64,000 bases of DNA from Micropterus salmoides (taxonomy: Eukaryota > Chordata > Actinopteri > Centrarchiformes > Centrarchidae): the NCBI RefSeq assembly GCF_014851395.1, contig NW_024042295.1, forward strand, positions 62,001 to 126,000, written 5' to 3'. Both the position numbers and the translations under genes were made by a program. Each line of letters opens with the position of its first letter. Within the stretch, counting starts at the first letter, position 1. Positions 46,234-59,151 of this stretch are shown one piece after another. The notes under the pieces were generated by a model that searched no databases, was not told where the DNA came from, and saw only the letters and a program-made list of their open reading frames with translations.

Positions 46234-46421
46234 GGTGCACCGCCCCCGGAGGCACTGCAATACCGGGTCGATGCGTGGAGTGGACGGAGCAAGCCCCTCG
46301 TCTCAGCTCCCGGTGCTAAAAATCCATTTAATATGTTGCCCCCTTATAGGGGACATATCAGATATTAAACTGATAAGAACAGATACTACACTTGATCTTA
46401 GCCAAAAGGCCGAGAAGCGAT
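46234..46421 (-). ncRNA. RNU2: U2 spliceosomal snRNA (intact)
   Basis: Uninterrupted copy; gacgacctc flank type. Confidence 0.96.
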
Positions 46422-46597
46422 AACCCCCGCTGGTTGCTTCCAGCGCCCACCTCCCGGAGCAGTTCTCCCCCTGCCGTGGCGCAGTGGTTTCAACTGCGCA
46501 TAACAACGGCTGAGTCTCAGCACCTCCTCCCGAGCGCGCCTCGTCGCACCGCTCAACCTTGCCGGGGGCGGCGTTTTATTTCCTTTTCACAAACGCA

Positions 46598-46717
46598 CGA
46601 GGCTCGGCCACACGGCAGAGCCTGCCAAAAATAGTTTTAACTCATTGGCGTCCCTCTCCACGGAAGTCTTTAGTAAAAGGCGAAAGACTTGTACGTTATG
46701 AAGAGAAACCCGAGTAA
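46598..46717 (-). ncRNA. RNU5: U5 spliceosomal snRNA
   Basis: Copy of 4398-4517. Confidence 0.93.
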
Positions 46718-46974
46718 GTACGGGCCCCTCCTCCAGAGCCGCCGACGAGCCTAGTCGTCCCGGCCACTACCCTCACGGTAAGCCTCACTCTGCCTCTCGA
46801 GTCCCAAGTACCAGGCCACGCCCGTTCCCCTACCCCTCCCCAGGTCATGGCAGGCTCTATCCAATCGGGCTGCGGAGAGACGAAGGCCTGGCTTTTGGAC
46901 AGAGGCTACCGAACGACTCGGGCTCTTGTAGCCTCTCGATGACGAGTGAGAGAAAGGGAGGGGAAATGTGGCCG

Positions 46975-47365
46975 ATCGCTTCTCGGCCTTTTGGCCAAGA
47001 CTGCAATGGCCTCCTCTTTCTGGTTAAAACCTTTGCCGGTTTGGGGCTTCGTTTTGTGTCACCAGCTTTTCTGGGAGGAGATTCACCTCATTCCTTGTGA
47101 ATAAAATTTCAACTTTGCCGTAGCTGAAAAACTTTTGCAACAAGGAATTCATTGGTCCCGAGGACTGCCTACCTGTCCTCTGCCGGACTGCCACCTTGAC
47201 CAGACCAAAGACGAGAAGGTAAGTGTGTTTTATTCACCGATTTAGCAGTTGTAGCAGGTTTTCTTGCTTCATTTGAGGTGTTTTAGTTTCTTGTATCCTT
47301 TCTACGCTGCGGTTCCTCCACCGTGTTGGCCAACCGTGCCGGGCCTACGGAGGCGCCGCAGTGTC
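46975..47365 (+). mobile_element. Fossil retrotransposon 5' end with inverted U2 nt 1-26
   Basis: Copy of 4775-5165. Confidence 0.85.
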
Positions 47366-47689
47366 CCCTCCCCACCTTCTGAGAGGCTCTATCCAATCGG
47401 AGAAATGAAGGCCTGGCTTTTGGACACAGGCTACCGAGCATCCGAAATACTCGGGCTCTCGATGACGAGTGGGAGAAAGGGAGGGGAAGTGCAGGGCACA
47501 TTTAACAGCCATGCCGGTCCCAAATATCCCCTCGTCGTCTGCCAATCATAAAGTGCAAATCTCGCTGCCTTCTTCGAGGCTTCAGCTGGCCGCCCCCCCT
47601 CGACTGGCGCCTTTTTCGGGCCGGCGTCCGGCAGAGCGACGACCTCTGCGTTTGGGTCAGTATTTTGGTTTTACACAAGGCAGGAGAAG

Positions 47690-47877
47690 GGTGCACCGCC
47701 CCCGGAGGCACTGCAATACCGGGTCGATGCGTGGAGTGGACGGAGCAAGCCCCTCGTCTCAGCTCCCGGTGCTAAAAATCCATTTAATATGTTGCCCCCT
47801 TATAGGGGACATATCAGATATTAAACTGATAAGAACAGATACTACACTTGATCTTAGCCAAAAGGCCGAGAAGCGAT
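47690..47877 (-). ncRNA. RNU2: U2 spliceosomal snRNA (intact)
   Basis: Uninterrupted copy; gacgacctc flank type. Confidence 0.96.
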
Positions 47878-48053
47878 AACCCCCGCTGGTTGCTTCCAGC
47901 GCCCACCTCCCGGAGCAGTTCTCCCCCTGCCGTGGCGCAGTGGTTTCAACTGCGCATAACAACGGCTGAGTCTCAGCACCTCCTCCCGAGCGCGCCTCGT
48001 CGCACCGCTCAACCTTGCCGGGGGCGGCGTTTTATTTCCTTTTCACAAACGCA

Positions 48054-48173
48054 CGAGGCTCGGCCACACGGCAGAGCCTGCCAAAAATAGTTTTAACTCA
48101 TTGGCGTCCCTCTCCACGGAAGTCTTTAGTAAAAGGCGAAAGACTTGTACGTTATGAAGAGAAACCCGAGTAA
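48054..48173 (-). ncRNA. RNU5: U5 spliceosomal snRNA
   Basis: Copy of 4398-4517. Confidence 0.93.
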
Positions 48174-48430
48174 GTACGGGCCCCTCCTCCAGAGCCGCCG
48201 ACGAGCCTAGTCGTCCCGGCCACTACCCTCACGGTAAGCCTCACTCTGCCTCTCGAGTCCCAAGTACCAGGCCACGCCCGTTCCCCTACCCCTCCCCAGG
48301 TCATGGCAGGCTCTATCCAATCGGGCTGCGGAGAGACGAAGGCCTGGCTTTTGGACAGAGGCTACCGAACGACTCGGGCTCTTGTAGCCTCTCGATGACG
48401 AGTGAGAGAAAGGGAGGGGAAATGTGGCCG

Positions 48431-48821
48431 ATCGCTTCTCGGCCTTTTGGCCAAGACTGCAATGGCCTCCTCTTTCTGGTTAAAACCTTTGCCGGTTTGG
48501 GGCTTCGTTTTGTGTCACCAGCTTTTCTGGGAGGAGATTCACCTCATTCCTTGTGAATAAAATTTCAACTTTGCCGTAGCTGAAAAACTTTTGCAACAAG
48601 GAATTCATTGGTCCCGAGGACTGCCTACCTGTCCTCTGCCGGACTGCCACCTTGACCAGACCAAAGACGAGAAGGTAAGTGTGTTTTATTCACCGATTTA
48701 GCAGTTGTAGCAGGTTTTCTTGCTTCATTTGAGGTGTTTTAGTTTCTTGTATCCTTTCTACGCTGCGGTTCCTCCACCGTGTTGGCCAACCGTGCCGGGC
48801 CTACGGAGGCGCCGCAGTGTC
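48431..48821 (+). mobile_element. Fossil retrotransposon 5' end with inverted U2 nt 1-26
   Basis: Copy of 4775-5165. Confidence 0.85.
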
Positions 48822-49145
48822 CCCTCCCCACCTTCTGAGAGGCTCTATCCAATCGGAGAAATGAAGGCCTGGCTTTTGGACACAGGCTACCGAGCATCCG
48901 AAATACTCGGGCTCTCGATGACGAGTGGGAGAAAGGGAGGGGAAGTGCAGGGCACATTTAACAGCCATGCCGGTCCCAAATATCCCCTCGTCGTCTGCCA
49001 ATCATAAAGTGCAAATCTCGCTGCCTTCTTCGAGGCTTCAGCTGGCCGCCCCCCCTCGACTGGCGCCTTTTTCGGGCCGGCGTCCGGCAGAGCGACGACC
49101 TCTGCGTTTGGGTCAGTATTTTGGTTTTACACAAGGCAGGAGAAG

Positions 49146-49333
49146 GGTGCACCGCCCCCGGAGGCACTGCAATACCGGGTCGATGCGTGGAGTGGACGGA
49201 GCAAGCCCCTCGTCTCAGCTCCCGGTGCTAAAAATCCATTTAATATGTTGCCCCCTTATAGGGGACATATCAGATATTAAACTGATAAGAACAGATACTA
49301 CACTTGATCTTAGCCAAAAGGCCGAGAAGCGAT
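49146..49333 (-). ncRNA. RNU2: U2 spliceosomal snRNA (intact)
   Basis: Last of six consecutive uninterrupted U2 genes; gacgacctc flank type. Confidence 0.96.
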
Positions 49334-49509
49334 AACCCCCGCTGGTTGCTTCCAGCGCCCACCTCCCGGAGCAGTTCTCCCCCTGCCGTGGCGCAGTGGT
49401 TTCAACTGCGCATAACAACGGCTGAGTCTCAGCACCTCCTCCCGAGCGCGCCTCGTCGCACCGCTCAACCTTGCCGGGGGCGGCGTTTTATTTCCTTTTC
49501 ACAAACGCA

Positions 49510-49629
49510 CGAGGCTCGGCCACACGGCAGAGCCTGCCAAAAATAGTTTTAACTCATTGGCGTCCCTCTCCACGGAAGTCTTTAGTAAAAGGCGAAAGAC
49601 TTGTACGTTATGAAGAGAAACCCGAGTAA
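49510..49629 (-). ncRNA. RNU5: U5 spliceosomal snRNA
   Basis: Copy of 4398-4517. Confidence 0.93.
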
Positions 49630-49886
49630 GTACGGGCCCCTCCTCCAGAGCCGCCGACGAGCCTAGTCGTCCCGGCCACTACCCTCACGGTAAGCCTCAC
49701 TCTGCCTCTCGAGTCCCAAGTACCAGGCCACGCCCGTTCCCCTACCCCTCCCCAGGTCATGGCAGGCTCTATCCAATCGGGCTGCGGAGAGACGAAGGCC
49801 TGGCTTTTGGACAGAGGCTACCGAACGACTCGGGCTCTTGTAGCCTCTCGATGACGAGTGAGAGAAAGGGAGGGGAAATGTGGCCG

Positions 49887-50277
49887 ATCGCTTCTCGGCC
49901 TTTTGGCCAAGACTGCAATGGCCTCCTCTTTCTGGTTAAAACCTTTGCCGGTTTGGGGCTTCGTTTTGTGTCACCAGCTTTTCTGGGAGGAGATTCACCT
50001 CATTCCTTGTGAATAAAATTTCAACTTTGCCGTAGCTGAAAAACTTTTGCAACAAGGAATTCATTGGTCCCGAGGACTGCCTACCTGTCCTCTGCCGGAC
50101 TGCCACCTTGACCAGACCAAAGACGAGAAGGTAAGTGTGTTTTATTCACCGATTTAGCAGTTGTAGCAGGTTTTCTTGCTTCATTTGAGGTGTTTTAGTT
50201 TCTTGTATCCTTTCTACGCTGCGGTTCCTCCACCGTGTTGGCCAACCGTGCCGGGCCTACGGAGGCGCCGCAGTGTC
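49887..50277 (+). mobile_element. Fossil retrotransposon 5' end with inverted U2 nt 1-26
   Basis: Copy of 4775-5165. Confidence 0.85.
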
Positions 50278-50602
50278 CCCTCCCCACCTTCTGAGAGGCT
50301 CTATCCAATCGGAGAAATGAAGGCCTGGCTTTTGGACACAGGCTACCGAGCATCCGAAATACTCGGGCTCTCGATGACGAGTGGGAGAAAGGGAGGGGAA
50401 GTGCAGGGCACATTTAACAGCCATGCCGGTCCCAAATATCCCCTCGTCGTCTGCCAATCATAAAGTGCAAATCTCGCTGCCTTCTTCGAGGCTTCAGCTG
50501 GCCGCCCCCCCTCGACTGGCGCCTTTTTCGGGCCGGCGTCCGGCAGAGCGACGAACCTCTGCGTTTGGGTCAGTATTTTGGTTTTACACAAGGCAGGAGA
50601 AG

Positions 50603-50753
50603 GGTGCACCGCCCCCGGAGGCACTGCAATACCGGGTCGATGCGTGGAGTGGACGGAGCAAGCCCCTCGTCTCAGCTCCCGGTGCTAAAAATCCATTTAA
50701 TATGTTGCCCCCTTATAGGGGACATATCAGATATTAAACTGATAAGAACAGAT
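50603..50753 (-). pseudogene. RNU2: U2 3' fragment, split by E6
   Basis: U2 nt ~38/39 to the 3' end. Confidence 0.92.
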
Positions 50754-51146
50754 TTTTTTTCTTTTGAGAAAAATTTTATTGACACTCAATTCAAACATGA
50801 TTCATAATATGTCAATTCCAAGTTACCTTTTAAAATACAACACGTCAATAAATAGATAAATGTTCTCTGTAAAACAACATTTAAAAAAAGTGTTTAAAAT
50901 GCATTACAGATAACGTCATAAATTAAAGGTATAAAATGGTTTTCAGCTTGTCCATGTCAGTGAGTGTCTGTTAAAAGTCTTCAAAGCGGAGTGCATTTGT
51001 TAAAATAAAACTCACAAAAAATAAATGGATAATAAAAGCTCTTCTCCAAGTCCACTGTTGTGCAGGAGTGTAGTGAGTCCCTATCAAAGGGGAACTCATT
51101 CAGCTCCCCCAAACAGATTTGGTCTCTCGGGATCTTGTGCAGGCGC

Positions 51147-54100
51147 TCAGAGGAGACCCTCACCCTGTAGCTCCTTCCCACCAACCTCACCCGGAGGGTC
51201 AGGCCGCCGCTGCCTTGAACTTTCCTTGTGTGGCTCCGGCTCCTCCGTCCGAATGGGCACAGAGGCGATTCTTCTTTGTGGCTGTGTCCTAGGCCCGCCG
51301 CCTGCAGCTCTGGCCGTTTGGACCGTTGCTGCGGCCATCCGGATCACAGCCACGGGGGGATCTGCATGTGCTTTCTTGCCAGCAAGTTTCTGGAGGTCCA
51401 TATGGCGTCTTTGATGGCGGCTAGGGTGAGCCACTGTTTGGCAAATGTACGTGCTGGTATCTGATTTCCTTGGCTCACCCCGTACAGCACCAGCTGTGGT
51501 GTGAGGACCTCCCTTGCTGGCAAGTACGGGAATTGCAAGGAGCCGGCCGTTGCCCACTGTTCTACGGCAGCGCTGCACTCCCAGAGCAGATGCCTTACCG
51601 ACTCAGGCGCGCCACAACCTGGTCGGGGGCAAGTTGAGTGCGCCGACATGCCCCGGGAGTGCATTACGGACCTGACTGGGAGGATCTCATGAGCCACCAT
51701 CCATGACAGGTCCCGGAGTCTGTTTGGAAGAGCTGGATGGTTCACGTTGCGCCAAACTGTTGAGGGCTCGCCGAATGCAAGCCCGCGCACTGGACTCACT
51801 GGTTCCCGCTCCTGCACAACAGAAATGAGAGAGCGGTGAGTGGTTAAAACCTGCAACTCCTCCTGCTCAAGGTTAAAATGCCTTAAAAATGACTGGATAA
51901 AAGCATAGGCTGGTGGCAGGTTAAAAGACACTGGTACTTTGAGACTTGTGGGTAAGATCTTAAGTTTTCTGAGGTAGGACCCCATCCAGAACCGTGTCAT
52001 TGCTGCGGTCTTGGGGTTTCTGGATGGGGCTGTGGCGGTTGCGATGTGTAGTGCTGTGTATCTGCTTCCTAGGAACAAGTGCAGGTCTGGCACTCCTTTT
52101 CCTCCTTTCTCCTTTGGCTTCTTCATCACGCTTCGTCTCAGTCTTTCCCACTTGGAGCCCCACAAAAAATAAAAGATGGCTCGTTCCAGGTCTAAGATCA
52201 CTCTCCTAGGCGGGATAAAAACAGAACTGATGAGTAAAAGCAAAGGTAAAATCACTGCTTTGATGATTAAAACCTTTCCTTCTAAAGTCAGTCCTCTAAG
52301 TGTCCAGTACCCTAGTCTCTGCCTGACTTTCCCTACTATGTCTGCCCAATTGTTTTCCCCTCCCCCTCCCTATCAAACCTGATCCCAAGTATTTTTTGGT
52401 CAGTCTGGGTCACAGTCAGGGGGAGTCCTGTCGTCTCAGTCGCTGTCCACGGTCCATAAAAATGGGCTTGGGTCTTGCTTCTGTTCAGCTTTGACCCAGA
52501 GGCCTGTCCGAACCAGTCAGTCAAGTCCAGCGTCCTGTTGACAGATAAAAGGTCAGTGCATAAAATGTTGATGTCGTCCATATATAAAATACATTTTGTC
52601 TCGAGTCCCCCGCTCCCTGGGACTCCTACCCCATGGATTCGTTGGTCCCTTCTCAAGGTCTGTGCCAGTGGTTCTATACAGATAACGTAGAGGAGGGCAG
52701 ATAACGGACAACCCTGACGGACACCGCAGTTTATATCCACTGCTCTTGTCAGATGCCCGTTAACAATGAATTTGCTGTTGATCTCCCGGTACAGCAGTCC
52801 CACCCAGGCTATAAACCTTCTCGGGAACCCCATTTTTTGCAGTACCTGGAAAAGGTACTGGTGCGAGACCCGATCAAAGGCTTTCTCAAAATCTAAATTC
52901 AGGACTACTAGCCGAATGTTTCTGTCTCTCGCGTAACAGATGGTATCTCGGATCAGTACGAGGCTGTCGGTGATCTTCCTCCCCGGGACGGCACAGGCTT
53001 GATCCGGGTGAATCAGATCTTCTAAAAACAAGGACATGCGTGAGGCTAAAGTTTACTAAAAAGTTTACAGTCAAAATTTAAGAGTGTGATAGGTCTCCAA
53101 TTTTTCAAGTCCGTCTTGTCTTTGTCTTTGTGAAGGAGAGTCACTATCCCTGCTCTAAAGCTGTCAGGAAGTCGGTCCATTTGTTCAAAATCCATAAAAA
53201 CAGCAAGCAAGTCTGGTGCTAAAATGTCCCAAAATGTCAGATAAAATTCCAAGGGAAGCCCGTCTTCTCCCGGCGACTTCCCTGTCTTAAAAGATTTGAT
53301 GCATTTGTTTAATTCCGGTATCGTAAAATCTTGGGTTAAAAGCACGTTGTCGTTTGTTGCTTGGTCAATGGATTTTAAAACTTCGGTCATGGTGTCCCCG
53401 TTAACAGTTTTGTATGCGTACAGTTCACGGTAAAAATGTTCGACAGTTTCTTTGATTTCCTCTGTTGTGTCAGCTGTGCACCCGTTTTCTTTTTTAAGTC
53501 TCAACATGGCCCCCCCTTTATTTACGATTTTCTTAAAAAAATATCTTGTGCACTTCTCTCCTTCCTCTATTTCCCTTTCCTTGCTTCTTAAAATCACACC
53601 TTTGCTATTAATTTCTGCTAAAACCGACATCTCTGTTTTAATTTGTTTTATCTCTTCATTAAAATCCATTCCATGTTGGATTAGTTTAAAATACCTCTGA
53701 AGCCGTTTCTGCAGTCCCAACATGCGTCTGTTGTCCCTCTTTTTCTTTCTTTTCCCTGCCTGTCTGTAAAACGTCTTTGTCTTTCCCTTCACCATTTCCC
53801 ACCACTGTGCACGTGTATCGTAAAAGTCTTGAAGGGTCTGCCACTCTCGGTATTGCTCCCTGTACAGCCTAACTAGCTCCCTGTCTTCTAACAGGGAGCA
53901 ATTGAGCTTCCACAGACCACTTCCTGCCGTCACACCGGAAGAGAGTGAAAGGGTGCAGGAAAGAATTGCGTGATCAGAAAAGAAAACAGGTTCCAATCTA
54001 GCATCGGTTGGTGGGCAATCACGTGATAAAATGTAGTCTATGCGAGAGGCTCGGGTGCCATCACTACTGAACCAGGTGAAGCCCTCCTCTCTGGGATGCA

Positions 54101-54676
54101 TGGTTTTAAAACAGTCCACAAGTCTAAAATCACTGCATATGCTTTGAAGTAAAACTGAAGTCTTGTCCACTTTAAAATCGTCCCCTATTCTTCTCCTATC
54201 GTTCCTGCTTAAAATACAATTAAAATCCCCCCCTACAACTAAAGGTGCCCTGCCTAGCATGTGGGGCTGCAGGTCTTCTAAAAGGTCATACCTGTCGTTC
54301 TTGTCATTAAAGCCATAAATATTTAAGACGTTAAAATCCTTCCCCATAAAAGTCAAGTGTGTTAAAAGTGCCCGACCATCTCTCACCACAGTGCTGCCCT
54401 TCACCAGACTAGAGGGTTTTTTATTAAAATGGCCACTCCATCATTTTTGTTTTCATTTGAGCCGCTCCATATCGACGTTTGTGGCCATAACTCCTCCCAT
54501 TCTCTGTAGTGTTTTAAAAATGGTAGGCCGCATTCCTGTATTAAAAACACGTCAGACTTAAAAGAGTTAAGAAAGGATAAAACAATCTGGGCTCTAACTC
54601 TCGACTTCACACTCCTCACATTGATAGTTGAGAAGGTGAGTGTCATGAGTATGGTTAAAATTTGCAGGTATGACAT
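51147..54676 (-). pseudogene. E6 ORF2, frameshifted at five sites
   Basis: The most fragmented full-length ORF2. Pieces are 54676-54401, 54404-53046, 53037-52336, 52255-51344 and 51578-51147. Breaks lie near 54407, 53041, 52352 and 51352 (one G short in the G run after the C-terminal CCHC), plus the 3' terminal one. All endonuclease and RT motifs are recognisable. Confidence 0.9.
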
Positions 54677-54726
54677 CTTAAAAGACTAAAAAAAAAGGGG
54701 GATTTCAAATGTTTAAAAAACAGCAG

Positions 54727-56039
54727 TTAGTGGATTTCTTGTGAATGGAGCTCTTCCTTCATTCTCATGGGTGAGAGATGACGGGGTTGAGCTCCATTTC
54801 CCTTTCGGACTCTAGGAGTTGGCCTCTGACGCAGGGTTGCATTGAGCTTTGAGTCCTTAGGGGTTGATTGCAGAGCTATAGTTAAAAAAGAGACTTCATT
54901 AGGCGAATTGGAGGGGAAGACTCTGGGCTCCTCCACAGATGAACTGTCTGAGTAGCTCTCAGCTCTTCCCCTCTTTTCCGAGGCTCCAGGAGACTCAGAA
55001 GACAATTCTGAAATTAGTCTCTTGGCCGGCTGGGCATTGGGGAGGGGGACATCCTCGCTATCACTCTGTGACTGGCCAAATTTTTGTTCTGAGCCAGTCA
55101 CTGAGCTAGCTCCGCCTTCTGCCTGCACTGCCACTGCTTCTCCCTGTTCTCCACTTGTGGGGCAGCTGCAGGCCCCTCCCCTTCTCCCGCCTCTACTGGT
55201 CCTTCTCCTCCAATCACAGGATTTGGCGGGAGATTTGAATTCTCCAGCCCAGCCTCTTCAATTAGCTCTCTAACTGCTTCGTCTTGTCCGCCATTTTGTG
55301 CCTTTGCTGCCTTTAATTTGTTGGCAAACGACTTAGGGCAATCTCTGAAGAGGTGGTTTGTTTCTCCACAAAGATTGCACTTTCTGCCATTGGTGCATTC
55401 CTCGAAAGTATGCCCAATTTCTCTACATTTACCACAAATGATCTGCTGGCACGCTTCTGCCAGGTGCCCATTCTCACCACACTTGCGGCAGAGTTTGGGC
55501 TGGCCCTGGTAATGAATGTAGCCCCTGTTGTTTCCCAGAACTATCATGGATGGCAGATGTTTCAGGCCCTGGAAGCCTTGAGGGTCTTGCCATTGTTGGA
55601 TGGGGACCCTCCAAGCGCAATTCCAGATGCCATCCTCATCTCTCACTTTGGTAGCCTGGCCTTTAACAGTGCAAAATCTGCCCAGCCACAAACAAATGTC
55701 ATCTGCATTCACAGTCTCATTGAACATTCTGACAATTACCGTTTTAGCGGCATTATCAGTCAGTTTCTCAACATTAAATGCAGTAAACTGGGGTTTTTCA
55801 TTTTCGAAGCGTGTCCAGAAATCTCTGAACACGGCAGCAGAGACAAAACTCACATCGAAACCTTTTCCAAATGGCAGAGTCAAAATACAATTTATATCCT
55901 GCGGGGAGAATTTCAAAATGTTCTGGATCATTTTCCTTGAGAAGTCAAGCCTTGACATAACAAGGGTTTTCCCATCTTTTTCTTTGAATGTAAATCTGAC
56001 ACTGTGGTGCCTCCTCATGCCGGCATGGTTGGCCGCCAT
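54727..56039 (-). pseudogene. E6 ORF1, frameshifted tail
   Basis: ATG at 56039. Residues 1 to ~300, with the RRM-like region and three CCHC knuckles, are open. The frame also continues upstream into the 5' UTR to an ATG at 56183 with a hydrophobic stretch, an accident of indels in that UTR. The acidic tail is out of frame after ~55137, as in E1, with an extra T near 54838; the tail frame ends at 54727. Confidence 0.88.
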
Positions 56040-56399
56040 GGTGGAGGCACCACAACGTAAAAGTGGTAAAAAAGCTAAAACACCTAAAAAGTCTAAAACC
56101 AAGTCAACTAAAATAAGGTAAAAGAATGCTCTAAAAAGAGCAATAAAATCTACTAAAAATGTTAAAAGGTGAATAAAACACACTTACCTTGTCTTGTTTG
56201 GCCTGGTCGAGATGTTATTCCGGCAGAGTACAGGTAAGCAGTCCTCTGAACCAATGAATTCCTTTGTGTGAAACAATTTCAACTACAACAAAGTTGAAAT
56301 TTTATTCACAAGGAATAATGTGAGTATCCTCCCAAAAACCTGGTAACACTTCGCCACAAACAGGCAAAAGTTTTATCCAGACACAGGAGGCGATCGCAG

Positions 56400-56425
56400 T
56401 CTTAGCCAAAAGGCCGAGAAGCGAT
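56400..56425 (-). pseudogene. RNU2: U2 5' fragment upstream of E6
   Basis: U2 nt 1-26 with promoter, joined to E6. Confidence 0.92.
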
Positions 56426-56601
56426 AACCCCCGCTGGTTGCTTCCAGCGCCCACCTCCCGGAGCAGTTCTCCCCCTGCCGTGGCGCAGTGGTTTCAACTG
56501 CGCATAACAACGGCTGAGTCTCAGCACCTCCTCCCGAGCGCGCCTCGTCGCACCGCTCAACCTTGCCGGGGGCGGCGTTTTATTTCCTTTTCACAAACGC
56601 A

Positions 56602-56721
56602 CGAGGCTCGGCCACACGGCAGAGCCTGCCAAAAATAGTTTTAACTCATTGGCGTCCCTCTCCACGGAAGTCTTTAGTAAAAGGCGAAAGACTTGTACGT
56701 TATGAAGAGAAACCCGAGTAA
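56602..56721 (-). ncRNA. RNU5: U5 spliceosomal snRNA
   Basis: Copy of 4398-4517. Confidence 0.93.
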
Positions 56722-56978
56722 GTACGGGCCCCTCCTCCAGAGCCGCCGACGAGCCTAGTCGTCCCGGCCACTACCCTCACGGTAAGCCTCACTCTGCCTC
56801 TCGAGTCCCAAGTACCAGGCCACGCCCGTTCCCCTACCCCTCCCCAGGTCATGGCAGGCTCTATCCAATCGGGCTGCGGAGAGACGAAGGCCTGGCTTTT
56901 GGACAGAGGCTACCGAACGACTCGGGCTCTTGTAGCCTCTCGATGACGAGTGAGAGAAAGGGAGGGGAAATGTGGCCG

Positions 56979-57369
56979 ATCGCTTCTCGGCCTTTTGGCC
57001 AAGACTGCAATGGCCTCCTCTTTCTGGTTAAAACCTTTGCCGGTTTGGGGCTTCGTTTTGTGTCACCAGCTTTTCTGGGAGGAGATTCACCTCATTCCTT
57101 GTGAATAAAATTTCAACTTTGCCGTAGCTGAAAAACTTTTGCAACAAGGAATTCATTGGTCCCGAGGACTGCCTACCTGTCCTCTGCCGGACTGCCACCT
57201 TGACCAGACCAAAGACGAGAAGGTAAGTGTGTTTTATTCACCGATTTAGCAGTTGTAGCAGGTTTTCTTGCTTCATTTGAGGTGTTTTAGTTTCTTGTAT
57301 CCTTTCTACGCTGCGGTTCCTCCACCGTGTTGGCCAACCGTGCCGGGCCTACGGAGGCGCCGCAGTGTC
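56979..57369 (+). mobile_element. Fossil retrotransposon 5' end with inverted U2 nt 1-26
   Basis: Copy of 4775-5165. Confidence 0.85.
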
Positions 57370-57694
57370 CCCTCCCCACCTTCTGAGAGGCTCTATCCAA
57401 TCGGAGAAATGAAGGCCTGGCTTTTGGACACAGGCTACCGAGCATCCGAAATACTCGGGCTCTCGATGACGAGTGGGAGAAAGGGAGGGGAAGTGCAGGG
57501 CACATTTAACAGCCATGCCGGTCCCAAATATCCCCTCGTCGTCTGCCAATCATAAAGTGCAAATCTCGCTGCCTTCTTCGAGGCTTCAGCTGGCCGCCCC
57601 CCCTCGACTGGCGCCTTTTTCGGGCCGGCGTCCGGCAGAGCGACGAACCTCTGCGTTTGGGTCAGTATTTTGGTTTTACACAAGGCAGGAGAAG

Positions 57695-57882
57695 GGTGCA
57701 CCGCCCCCGGAGGCACTGCAATACCGGGTCGATGCGTGGAGTGGACGGAGCAAGCCCCTCGTCTCAGCTCCCGGTGCTAAAAATCCATTTAATATGTTGC
57801 CCCCTTATAGGGGACATATCAGATATTAAACTGATAAGAACAGATACTACACTTGATCTTAGCCAAAAGGCCGAGAAGCGAT
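57695..57882 (-). ncRNA. RNU2: U2 spliceosomal snRNA (intact)
   Basis: Uninterrupted copy; gacgaacctc flank type. Confidence 0.96.
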
Positions 57883-58058
57883 AACCCCCGCTGGTTGCTT
57901 CCAGCGCCCACCTCCCGGAGCAGTTCTCCCCCTGCCGTGGCGCAGTGGTTTCAACTGCGCATAACAACGGCTGAGTCTCAGCACCTCCTCCCGAGCGCGC
58001 CTCGTCGCACCGCTCAACCTTGCCGGGGGCGGCGTTTTATTTCCTTTTCACAAACGCA

Positions 58059-58178
58059 CGAGGCTCGGCCACACGGCAGAGCCTGCCAAAAATAGTTTTA
58101 ACTCATTGGCGTCCCTCTCCACGGAAGTCTTTAGTAAAAGGCGAAAGACTTGTACGTTATGAAGAGAAACCCGAGTAA
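58059..58178 (-). ncRNA. RNU5: U5 spliceosomal snRNA
   Basis: Copy of 4398-4517. Confidence 0.93.
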
Positions 58179-58435
58179 GTACGGGCCCCTCCTCCAGAGC
58201 CGCCGACGAGCCTAGTCGTCCCGGCCACTACCCTCACGGTAAGCCTCACTCTGCCTCTCGAGTCCCAAGTACCAGGCCACGCCCGTTCCCCTACCCCTCC
58301 CCAGGTCATGGCAGGCTCTATCCAATCGGGCTGCGGAGAGACGAAGGCCTGGCTTTTGGACAGAGGCTACCGAACGACTCGGGCTCTTGTAGCCTCTCGA
58401 TGACGAGTGAGAGAAAGGGAGGGGAAATGTGGCCG

Positions 58436-58826
58436 ATCGCTTCTCGGCCTTTTGGCCAAGACTGCAATGGCCTCCTCTTTCTGGTTAAAACCTTTGCCGG
58501 TTTGGGGCTTCGTTTTGTGTCACCAGCTTTTCTGGGAGGAGATTCACCTCATTCCTTGTGAATAAAATTTCAACTTTGCCGTAGCTGAAAAACTTTTGCA
58601 ACAAGGAATTCATTGGTCCCGAGGACTGCCTACCTGTCCTCTGCCGGACTGCCACCTTGACCAGACCAAAGACGAGAAGGTAAGTGTGTTTTATTCACCG
58701 ATTTAGCAGTTGTAGCAGGTTTTCTTGCTTCATTTGAGGTGTTTTAGTTTCTTGTATCCTTTCTACGCTGCGGTTCCTCCACCGTGTTGGCCAACCGTGC
58801 CGGGCCTACGGAGGCGCCGCAGTGTC
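58436..58826 (+). mobile_element. Fossil retrotransposon 5' end with inverted U2 nt 1-26
   Basis: Copy of 4775-5165. Confidence 0.85.
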
Positions 58827-59151
58827 CCCTCCCCACCTTCTGAGAGGCTCTATCCAATCGGAGAAATGAAGGCCTGGCTTTTGGACACAGGCTACCGAGC
58901 ATCCGAAATACTCGGGCTCTCGATGACGAGTGGGAGAAAGGGAGGGGAAGTGCAGGGCACATTTAACAGCCATGCCGGTCCCAAATATCCCCTCGTCGTC
59001 TGCCAATCATAAAGTGCAAATCTCGCTGCCTTCTTCGAGGCTTCAGCTGGCCGCCCCCCCTCGACTGGCGCCTTTTTCGGGCCGGCGTCCGGCAGAGCGA
59101 CGAACCTCTGCGTTTGGGTCAGTATTTTGGTTTTACACAAGGCAGGAGAAG

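Larger units (their letters stand above)
50754..56399 (-). mobile_element. E6: full-length U2-specific retrotransposon
   Basis: 5,646 bp. Variants shared with E7 near the 3' end (gatttggtctctcgg near 51119; six G in cacggggggatc near 51352) suggest E6 and E7 belong to one sequence type there. Confidence 0.94.

Noticed and set aside
56040..56183. N-terminal hydrophobic extension of E6 ORF1
   Set aside because: It arises only where 5' UTR indels open the frame. The CCACCATGG start at 56039 is shared by all copies and matches the fossil's boundary.
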